From positions 1 to 64,000 of the forward strand of contig NZ_JAATEM010000018.1 in the NCBI RefSeq assembly GCF_012034205.1: DNA of 64,000 bases, read 5' to 3'. The stretch comes from Streptomyces composti. Lineage in GTDB: Bacteria; Actinomycetota; Actinomycetes; Streptomycetales; Streptomycetaceae. The first letter of the stretch is position 1. Each line of letters begins with the position of its first letter. The notes beneath the pieces are model-generated. The model saw nothing but the letters and a program-made list of their open reading frames with translations, did not search any database and had not been told where the DNA came from. The position numbers and the translations under genes are program-made. Positions 32,516 through 42,050 of this stretch are shown piece after piece.

Positions 32516-32562
32516 GTGCGGGTGCGGGTGCGGGTGCGGGTGCGGGTGCGGGTGCGGGTGCG
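32516..32562. repeat. (GTGCGG)n hexanucleotide tandem repeat
   Basis: Seven full copies of GTGCGG plus five bases of an eighth, without a single mismatch, in non-coding DNA between the tRNA terminator and the end of the NuoF-like gene. Repeats of this purity are prone to slippage. Confidence 0.95.
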
Positions 32563-32670
32563 CGGGGCGCGTGGTGCGCAGTGGTCGTGTACGGGCCCTG
32601 GGCACCCGTCTGCGGGCCGGGGCGCGAGCCCCGGTGGCGTAACCGGGGCCCGCGCGCCGCAGGCGTGTCC

Positions 32671-34284
32671 TCAGCGCCCCAGGGCGCGCCGTCCGCGGCC
32701 CTGGGAGAGCACCGGCAGGTTCCGGCTCGGGGCCTTCGCCTGCGGCCCCTCCTCCTCGATGCGCAGGGCCAGCGCCGGGCAGCGGCGCACCGCCCGCATC
32801 GCCTTGGCCTCCGCATAGCGCGGCACCGGGGCCTGAGCCACCGTCGGGAAGCCGTCCGCGCCCAGCTGGAAGACCTCCGGCAGGATGTCCGCGCACAGGC
32901 CGTGACCCCGGCACAGCGTCCAGTCGACGAAGATCTTCTGACGGCTGGGGCCGTTCTCCTCCGACTGCCCGCCGCCCGGGATGCCCGTCGGTGCCCTGCC
33001 CCCCTCGAAGAGCGGCAGGACGCCGTGCACGGGCCGTCCGCAGCCGTTGCCGAGGACATGGGCGGCCAGGTCGTCGGTGAACGCCTTGACCGTCGACTCC
33101 AGGAACATCGCGGAGCCGTCCGGGTGCGAGCAGGCACCGCGGCGCTTCACGTTCTTGGCGACCTGCTTGAGCGCCTCGAGGGCGGCGGGACCGCCGCCGT
33201 TGAGGATGTCCTCCATGCCGCGCGCGGCGGCCGGCAGGCCCAGGTAGCAGGGGCCGCACTGGCCCGCGCTCTCCTCGGCCAGCCACTGCGCCACCCGCAG
33301 CGACTCGCCCAGCGGGCAGGTCTCCTGACTGATCGGCAGGATCGCGCCGGCGCCGAGCGAACCGCCCACCGCGTCCAGTGAGTTGCGGGAGACGATCGCC
33401 TCGTTGACGGTCGCCGCGTCGATCCACTTGCCGTGGTAGCCGCCGGTCAGCACGCCCTGCGGCACCGGCGGCGCCCCGGCGAGCTGCAGCACATAGCGCA
33501 GCGGCACGCCCGTCGGCACCTCGATCACCATGGGACGGGCCACCGCCCCGGACACCGTGAGCATCACGGTGCCCGGCTCGTCGTACAGGCCCGTGTTGCA
33601 GTAGCGCTCCGGGCCGATGCGGGCGGCGATGGCGAGCTGCGCGAACGTCTCGGCGTTGGAGAGCAGGGTGGGTGCGCCGCCGACGCCGCTCTTGGACGCG
33701 CTGATCTTGCGGCCGGGCGGGATCGCCGGGCCGCCGTCGATGGAGCGGATCAGGGAGGCGGCGGCGCCGGTCACCATGCGGACCGGGTTGCGCTGCACCC
33801 GTGCCCGCAGCGCCGAGCGGCGGCCGTTGCTCAGGCCGCGCTCGGCGAGCGCCTTCTCCATCGAGCGCTGGGTCGACTCACGGGTGACCCCCACCACGAG
33901 CGTGCGGGCTCCCATGGCCTCGGCGCACAGCAGCGCGCCGTCCAGGATCAGATGCGGGGCACGGTTGATCAGCACCGTGTCCTTGCGGCAGGCCGGTTCG
34001 TCCTCACTGCCGTTGACCACGACGACCGGCCGGACGCCGCGTTTGATCGCCGACTCGGCGACCGAGCGCAGCTTCTTGTGGAAGGGGAAGCCCGCGCCGC
34101 CGCGCCCCCTGAGATTGATGCGCTCGGCGAGCGACGCGAGTTGCTCGCCGCCCATCGGCTCGAGCGGCCCGTGCACCTTGAGGTGCATGGGCAGATCGAG
34201 CCGGTCCACAAGGTCGAAGCCCGACGTGAGCTGGGGAAGGCCGACGACGCGGACTTCGGGGACGTCGGGCAGGGCCTCGTTCAC
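32671..34284 (-). CDS. NuoF-like flavoprotein fused to a ferredoxin-type domain
   Basis: 537 residues. N-terminal FMN/NADH-binding NuoF-type fold (LRGRGGAGFPFHKK, VVNGSEDEPACRKD), an SLBB segment (about 255-310), the NuoF C-terminal iron-sulfur helix bundle with CGPCYLG and a later cysteine in GACSHPDG, then a ~75-residue ferredoxin-like end with VDWTLCRGHGLCADI and RRCPAL, probably carrying a 3Fe-4S or 4Fe-4S cluster. GTG 34284 overlaps the upstream cytochrome gene by 4 nt. It is not part of a nuo operon. I infer electron transfer from NAD(P)H or a flavin through the ferredoxin domain to or from the membrane cytochrome encoded just upstream; the physiological partner is unknown. Confidence 0.82.
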   Translation of the reverse strand: MNEALPDVPEVRVVGLPQLTSGFDLVDRLDLPMHLKVHGPLEPMGGEQLASLAERINLRGRGGAGFPFHKKLRSVAESAIKRGVRPVVVVNGSEDEPACRKDTVLINRAPHLILDGALLCAEAMGARTLVVGVTRESTQRSMEKALAERGLSNGRRSALRARVQRNPVRMVTGAAASLIRSIDGGPAIPPGRKISASKSGVGGAPTLLSNAETFAQLAIAARIGPERYCNTGLYDEPGTVMLTVSGAVARPMVIEVPTGVPLRYVLQLAGAPPVPQGVLTGGYHGKWIDAATVNEAIVSRNSLDAVGGSLGAGAILPISQETCPLGESLRVAQWLAEESAGQCGPCYLGLPAAARGMEDILNGGGPAALEALKQVAKNVKRRGACSHPDGSAMFLESTVKAFTDDLAAHVLGNGCGRPVHGVLPLFEGGRAPTGIPGGGQSEENGPSRQKIFVDWTLCRGHGLCADILPEVFQLGADGFPTVAQAPVPRYAEAKAMRAVRRCPALALRIEEEGPQAKAPSRNLPVLSQGRGRRALGR

Positions 34285-35612
34285 TTATAGCCTCCGGAAG
34301 GCATGTTCCAAGGTTCGCCCGAGCCCGGAGCGTCGAAGTCGTAGGACGAGGACGCACCGGGGAGTGTTTCAGTGGCGGGACCGCTGTTGTACGTGTCACT
34401 CGGGTTGTACGTCCCGGAGAGGGTGTTCGTCTCACCGGTGTCGTACACATCACTCGAGCCGTAGCCGGGTCCGCCCGGATTGTTGTAGGCCGGGATGGTG
34501 TATCCCGTGTCGTTGAGCGGGTCGTAGGCCGACGGCGGGGCCTCGCCGACCGGCGGCGGGGACGGGATCGGCCAGTTGCCCGAGGTGCTGGAGGGGGAGT
34601 CGACGCGCGGCATGCTCCCCGTGGAGTCCACCCGGGGCAGGCTGCCCGTGGAGTCCACCTGCGGGATGCCGCCCGTGGAGTCCATCCGCGGCATGCTCCC
34701 CGTGGAGTCCACCTGCGGCATGGTGCCGGTGGACTGCAGGTCCAGCGGGGACGTGGCGGTCTGGTCCGTGAACTGCGGCATCTGCTGGGTCTGGGGCGGC
34801 GCAGAGACCGCGCGGTAGGCGGCGGCGAACCCGTTCGCGGGCTCCGCCGCGGCCGGCCGCTCGGCCTTCTCGAAACGCGGGCCGTCGTCGCGCTTCGACC
34901 CGCCGGCGCGGCCCTCGTAGCCGGGCAGCGTGGCCTCCGCGGCCCGGGACCTGCTCTCCTCCAGCAGTTCCTCGCGCCGCGGCTGGTCCTCGGTGATGCC
35001 GAGGAAGCCGGTGATCCCGTCGGCGACCCTGCGCTTGACCGAGCGCGGGGAGGCGCGCAGCACCAGGGCCGCGGTGACGCCCAGCACCGACAGGCCGTAG
35101 AGGATCATGAAGATCGGCTTGGCCGCTCGACCCGCGTAGAGCCCGTGGACGAGCGCGGCGCACCAGGCCGGATAGGCCAGCATGTGCATGGCCCGCCAGC
35201 GGGCGGCGACGGGCGCCGGGGTGGCGAAGCGGTTGCGCAGGATGCCGGTGATGCCCACGAAGATCATCAGCATCGCGGCGATGGTGCCCAGGCCGATGAG
35301 AAAGGTCCGGCCCAGGACCACCTCGTCGTCGGTGAGGGCCAGGCCGAAGGGGATCACCGCGGCGATCCACGAGGTGTGGTCGAGGATCAGCTTGATGGCT
35401 ATGTGCACCAGCAGGAACAGGATCGAGGCGACCGCCGTGGTGCGGTGCACCGCCTGCGCCATGATCCGCTGACGCACCCCGAGCAGCACCCGGTCCTGGG
35501 CGACCAGGCCCCAGATCACCGAGCAGCTCAGGCACACCAGCGACAGGACGCCCACGCCGAAGTTGAGGAACTCCAGGATCCAGTCGTCCGCCGTGCTGTC
35601 GTCCGGCCTCAC
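34281..35612 (-). CDS. Membrane b-type cytochrome / ferric-reductase-like protein with a repetitive tail
   Basis: 443 residues. The first ~195 contain five membrane helices with two histidine pairs spaced as heme ligands: His56/His70, and the pair in MHMLAYPAWCAALVH. This resembles cytochrome b561 or ferric-reductase transmembrane domains. Residues ~200-443 are soluble, Pro/Ser/Thr/Gly/Tyr-rich and include at least five imperfect DSTGSMPRV-type units (34590-34740, about 24 bp each). GTG 35612. First gene of a two-gene minus operon with the NuoF-ferredoxin fusion, overlapping by 4 nt. Predicted to pass electrons across the membrane; acceptor unknown. Confidence 0.78.
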   Translation of the reverse strand: MRPDDSTADDWILEFLNFGVGVLSLVCLSCSVIWGLVAQDRVLLGVRQRIMAQAVHRTTAVASILFLLVHIAIKLILDHTSWIAAVIPFGLALTDDEVVLGRTFLIGLGTIAAMLMIFVGITGILRNRFATPAPVAARWRAMHMLAYPAWCAALVHGLYAGRAAKPIFMILYGLSVLGVTAALVLRASPRSVKRRVADGITGFLGITEDQPRREELLEESRSRAAEATLPGYEGRAGGSKRDDGPRFEKAERPAAAEPANGFAAAYRAVSAPPQTQQMPQFTDQTATSPLDLQSTGTMPQVDSTGSMPRMDSTGGIPQVDSTGSLPRVDSTGSMPRVDSPSSTSGNWPIPSPPPVGEAPPSAYDPLNDTGYTIPAYNNPGGPGYGSSDVYDTGETNTLSGTYNPSDTYNSGPATETLPGASSSYDFDAPGSGEPWNMPSGGYK

Positions 35613-35923
35613 TGCCTACCTCCCCGCGTCTCGGCGGCGGACGGGCACGGCGCATCGGCAGCCGGCCGGCCCCTCAGGGGCGGCGGGCTGCTGTGTGGAG
35701 GCAGGTTCATGGGGCAACTCCGAACGGTTCGGTAAAGCGGTCCCGCTGCCGCACTCTAAGCCCAGTGATACCGGTGGGTACGAGGTTTGAGTTATTGCGC
35801 TGTTATCAAAAGAGCATCTGGTCGTTGTAATGCCCCTTAGTGGCTGTTACGCGAAGTAACTTTTGAGCGGCGTTCAGGCGATACGCGCCGGGAAGTGCGT
35901 CGCGGGCGGCTCCGGCGCTGCGG
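35613..35923. other. Divergent intergenic region with a small palindrome, about 310 bp
   Basis: Region between the cytochrome operon (-) and leuS leader (+). 35780-35870 is unusually AT-rich for this genome. It contains GTTAC-GCGAA-GTAAC (35846-35860) followed by TTTT, which could be an operator or a short hairpin. No supported gene; promoter boxes for the minus operon could not be assigned. Confidence 0.5.
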
Positions 35924-36057
35924 TACCCTTGCGCCATGCGTGCCGTACGCCTTCTGCTTAGCGGGCCGCGCTGATCAGTCCCGGCCATCGCCCGAGAGCC
36001 GTTCGCATCGGGTGGCCGGAGTCGGCGCGGCGTCCCCTCCTGTGCGAGGGGATTTTT
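35924..36057 (+). promoter_or_regulatory. leuS transcription attenuator
   Basis: TACCCT (35924-35929) lies 6 nt before the leader-peptide ATG, suggesting a leaderless start. After the leader peptide, GGCCA/TGGCC and CCCGA/TCGGG (35983-36017) can fold into a hairpin, and TCCCCTC (36033-36039) with GAGGGGA (36046-36052) plus TTTTT (36053-36057) form a textbook intrinsic terminator 56 nt before leuS. A GCCGCGC in the peptide region (35965-35971) can pair with GCGCGGC (36025-36031) beside the terminator. The design implies that ribosome stalling at the Leu codons prevents termination when charged tRNA-Leu is low. Confidence 0.8.
35936..35974 (+). CDS. leuS leader peptide with three consecutive Leu codons
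   Basis: ATG 35936 to TGA 35974 encodes MRAVRLLLSGPR. The three leucines are CTT CTG CTT; CTT is a rare Leu codon in high-GC Streptomyces, where CTG and CTC dominate, which suits a stalling signal. The peptide is followed by a hairpin and an intrinsic terminator before leuS. Too short for standard gene finding; supported by the arrangement, not by translation data. Confidence 0.78.
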   Translation: MRAVRLLLSGPR

Positions 36058-36112
36058 CATTTCCCGGAAGTCGCAGGTCGCAGGCAGAGACGATCGATGG
36101 AGCTTTGAGGAC

Positions 36113-38992
<2,880 letters not shown>

Positions 38993-39013
38993 TCACCCCT
39001 GGCGGGGCCTGAT

Positions 39014-39042
39014 CGTCCCTGGGGGCTGGTCCCCCAGGGACG
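39014..39042 (+). terminator. Hairpin after leuS
   Basis: CGTCCCTGGGGG (39014-39025) pairs perfectly over 12 bp with CCCCCAGGGACG (39031-39042), loop CTGGT. Confidence 0.8.
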
Positions 39043-39189
39043 GGCCGGTGTCCCCTACGGGTAGCCGGGCTCTCGTCTGCGGGCAGGTTCGGGGTTCCAC
39101 CGGAACTCCGCCCCTGCCCGTTGCGTTTACCGTGGAAGAGCGGCGCGGAGCGTGCCGGTACAGGTGCTACGGCCCTCAGGAGGAGCCCC

Positions 39190-39966
39190 GTGGAGGCAGT
39201 GTTCGCAGTTGTCGCCCTGCTTTTCGTGCTCCTGATGGTGCTCGGCGTCTACGCCACGGTGAAGGTCGTCGGCGCCGCCAAGCGCACTGCCGACCGCCAC
39301 ATCACCCAGGCCCGCCGCACCGTCGAGGACCACACCCTGAAGGTCAAGTCCCTGGTCGCGCCCGGCCCCGCGGCCGAGGTCGCCCGACTCCGGCTCAAGC
39401 TGCGCACCTCCATGCGGGCCACCCAGGACACGCTCCAGGCGGCCGCCGCCGACGACGAGTCGGTCAAGGAGTCCCTCGCCCTCTTCGAGCGCCTCAGCGC
39501 CCACGGCCACGAGCTGGACGCGGAGCTGCGCCGCCTCGAGGCCGAGCCGGACCGGTCCGCCCTCGCCGGGCGGCTGCCCGGCCTGCGCGAGCGCACCGAG
39601 CGCATCACACAGTCGGCGGACTCCCTGCGCTGGGCCGCCCTCGACCGCGCCCGCCGCTTCGCCGAGGACGACCTGGAATCACTCAGCACACAGATCGACA
39701 TGGAGGCCGGGGCCCTGCGGCACTGGATCACCGAGGAGCCGCCCGTGAGCGGGCAGACGCCGTCCGGGAGCGGGCCGGGCTCGTCGACCGCCGCGCCGTG
39801 GCCCGAGGCGCCCGCCCAGTCCCCGACAGCCGGTCAGACCTGGCCCGAGGAACCGGCCAAGGCACAGGAGCCGGAGGCCGGGCGGCAGCGGCCCGCCATC
39901 GCACCTTCCGCACCGCGCCCCGCCTACCCCTGGGAGAAGAAGCGCCGCCCCGAGAGCACCACATGA
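39190..39966 (+). CDS. Single-pass membrane protein with coiled coil
   Basis: 258 residues from GTG 39190, which has AGGAGG 6-7 nt upstream; the frame is open to TTG 39121 but that start has no ribosome binding site. One N-terminal membrane helix (VEAVFAVVALLFVLLMVLGVY), then a long charged helical region (about residues 30-185) with Leu/Arg/Glu heptads (ARLRLKLRTSMRATQDTL, LRRLEAEPDRSALAGRLPGLRER), and a Pro/Ala/Ser-rich tail with repeated WPE motifs. No catalytic motif. Position next to leuS and degV is familiar for streptomycetes; function unknown. The coiled coil suggests a scaffold at the membrane. Confidence 0.72.
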   Translation: MEAVFAVVALLFVLLMVLGVYATVKVVGAAKRTADRHITQARRTVEDHTLKVKSLVAPGPAAEVARLRLKLRTSMRATQDTLQAAAADDESVKESLALFERLSAHGHELDAELRRLEAEPDRSALAGRLPGLRERTERITQSADSLRWAALDRARRFAEDDLESLSTQIDMEAGALRHWITEEPPVSGQTPSGSGPGSSTAAPWPEAPAQSPTAGQTWPEEPAKAQEPEAGRQRPAIAPSAPRPAYPWEKKRRPESTT

Positions 39967-40038
39967 TCCGGACACCGCAGCACTCCGCCCGCAGGGCCGG
40001 GCTGCCGTGCGGGCGGCGCGCCGGGTAACCTCCAGCTC

Positions 40039-40884
40039 ATGTCCCGCCATGTCGCGATCGTCACCGATTCAACGGCCTACCTCCCGGCCCGGACGATGGA
40101 GCGGCACGGCATCACCTCGGTACCCCTGACCGTGGTCCTCGGCGACCGCGCGCTCGAGGAGGGCACCGAGATCTCCACCCGTTCCCTGGCCCAGGCGCTG
40201 CAGAAGCGCCGCCCGGTCACCACCTCACGGCCCGGCCCCGAGGTCTTCGCCGAGACCTACCGCAAGGTCGCCGAGGCCGGTGCCACCGGCATCGTCTCCC
40301 TGCACCTGTCCGCCGAGCTGTCCGGCACCCACGACGCGGCCGTCGTCGCCGCCCGGCAGGCGCCGGTGCCGGTGCGGGTCGTGGACACCGGCATGATCGC
40401 CATGGCGCTCGGCTTCTGCGCCCTGGCCGCGGCGCAAACCGCGGAGGCGGGCGGCACGGTGGACGAGGCGGTCACGGCAGCCGAGAAGCGCGCCGCGGGC
40501 ACCTCCGCCTACTTCTACGTCGACACCCTGGACTATCTGCGCCGCGGCGGCCGGATCGGGGCGGCGCAGGCGCTGCTGGGCTCGGCCCTCGCCGTGAAAC
40601 CGCTGCTGCAGCTGGCCGACGGGCGGATCGAGCCGCTGGAGAAGGTGCGCACGGCGTCGAAGGCGATCGCCCGTCTGGAGGAGATCGCGGCCGAGCGGGC
40701 GGGCGGCGCGGAGGTCGACATCGCCGTGCACCATCTGGCGGCGCCGGAACGGGCGGCGGCGCTCGCGGAGCGGCTGCGGGACCGGATCCCCGGGCTGGCG
40801 GATCTGCATGTCAGCGAGGTGGGGGCGGTGATCGGGGCGCACACCGGGCCCGGGCTGCTGGGGGTCGTGGTCTCGGCGCGGTGA
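40039..40884 (+). CDS. DegV family fatty-acid-binding protein
   Basis: 281 residues, two-domain DegV fold. Family marks: VAIVTDSTAYLP at the N-terminus, PVTTSRPGPEVF with the Ser/Thr-x-x-Ser/Thr ligand site, SLHLSAELSGTH, VDTGMIAMALG, DTLDYLRRGGRIG and the C-terminal GAVIGAHTGPGLLGV. DegV/FakB proteins hold a fatty acid and, with a FakA kinase, present it for phosphorylation into phospholipid. No fakA is visible nearby. ATG 40039; no obvious operon partner. Confidence 0.92.
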   Translation: MSRHVAIVTDSTAYLPARTMERHGITSVPLTVVLGDRALEEGTEISTRSLAQALQKRRPVTTSRPGPEVFAETYRKVAEAGATGIVSLHLSAELSGTHDAAVVAARQAPVPVRVVDTGMIAMALGFCALAAAQTAEAGGTVDEAVTAAEKRAAGTSAYFYVDTLDYLRRGGRIGAAQALLGSALAVKPLLQLADGRIEPLEKVRTASKAIARLEEIAAERAGGAEVDIAVHHLAAPERAAALAERLRDRIPGLADLHVSEVGAVIGAHTGPGLLGVVVSAR

Positions 40885-41030
40885 GATGGCGCGCCGTGAG
40901 GGGCGTGGTGAGGTGGCGCCGTGAGACGACTGTCACCCTGCGGGTGACGGAGTTGTCCACAACCCGCGGGTAGTCCACGGAAACCGAGCAAGATCATCGC
41001 GGTTCCGGCGAGGCCCCCGATCCTCGTCGC

Positions 41031-42050
41031 ATGGCACTTCGATCACGTACACGCACAGCCACTGCGAGCAGCGGTCCGGGCCGCGGTCCCGCCTCCGACG
41101 GCCGCGTCCGTCACCGGCGGCCCCGTCACGGTCTCCGGCACCGGCACGAGGACCGCGAAGCCCCGGCGGACGAACTCCGGCGGCGCGCTGAGGCGTTGTT
41201 CGGGGCGCGGGGCGGGCGCCGGGTGCCGAGCTGGGCAGACGCGCCAGGCGTCCCAGGCGTGCCGGTGACGCCGCCCGCCGCGACCGACGACGAGCGGGCG
41301 GACTCGGAGGAGGCCCCCGGCCCCGCGCCCGGTCCGCCCGGTCCCCCCAGCCGCCGGGAGCGCTGGGGTCTCGCTCTTCGCGAGCGGTTACCGCTGTGGA
41401 TCCAGTCGCGGTGCGGGATGGAGCGCCGGAGCCTGATCGCTCTGTCGGTGGTGCTGGTGGTCGCGGTGGGCTTCGCCGTCCAGCACTTCTGGGCGGGACG
41501 GACTCAGCCGGTGGAGCCCCCCGAGGTGCTGCGCGCAGCCGCCTCACCGAGCGTTCCCGAGCCGGCCCCGCGCGCCGCGGCGGAGGTCCCGGCCTCCGCC
41601 GCGGCGGAGATCGTCGTGGACGTCAGCGGCAAGGTGCGAGACCCGGGCGTCCACCGCCTGCCGGCAGGCTCCCGCGTGGAGGACGCCCTGCGAGCGGCGG
41701 GCGGAGTACGCCCCGGGACGAAGACCGACGGCCTCAACCGGGCCCGCTTCCTGGTCGACGGGGAGCAGGTCGTCGTCGGAGGCCCGGCGCCCGGCGGGAA
41801 CGGCACGACGGGCATGACGGCCGCCAACGGGACCGGGACGGCAGGTGCCGGGCCGACCGCTCCCGTCTCGCTGAGCACCGCCACACCCGAGCAACTGGAC
41901 ACCCTGCCCGGAGTCGGCCCCGTGCTGGCCCAGCACATCATCGAGTACCGCACCCGCAACGGAGGCTTCCGCTCGGTGGACGAACTGCGCGAGGTGAGCG
42001 GCATCGGTGACCGCCGCTTCGCGGAGCTGCGGGATCTCGTCCGGCCATGA
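41031..42050 (+). CDS. comEA: ComEA-family DNA-binding protein
   Basis: 339 residues. Residues 1 to ~130 are Arg/Pro-rich and low complexity, and probably cytoplasmic; a membrane helix follows (about 134-150, SLIALSVVLVVAVGFAVQHF); outside are an SLBB domain (VDVSGKVRDPGVHRLPAGSRVEDALRAAGG) and a C-terminal helix-hairpin-helix pair (ATPEQLDTLPGVGPVLAQHIIEY and LREVSGIGDRRFAEL). In competent bacteria ComEA binds incoming DNA at the membrane; in Streptomyces natural transformation is not general and the role is open. ATG 41031; its TGA overlaps the comEC ATG (ATGA). Confidence 0.9.
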   Translation: MALRSRTRTATASSGPGRGPASDGRVRHRRPRHGLRHRHEDREAPADELRRRAEALFGARGGRRVPSWADAPGVPGVPVTPPAATDDERADSEEAPGPAPGPPGPPSRRERWGLALRERLPLWIQSRCGMERRSLIALSVVLVVAVGFAVQHFWAGRTQPVEPPEVLRAAASPSVPEPAPRAAAEVPASAAAEIVVDVSGKVRDPGVHRLPAGSRVEDALRAAGGVRPGTKTDGLNRARFLVDGEQVVVGGPAPGGNGTTGMTAANGTGTAGAGPTAPVSLSTATPEQLDTLPGVGPVLAQHIIEYRTRNGGFRSVDELREVSGIGDRRFAELRDLVRP

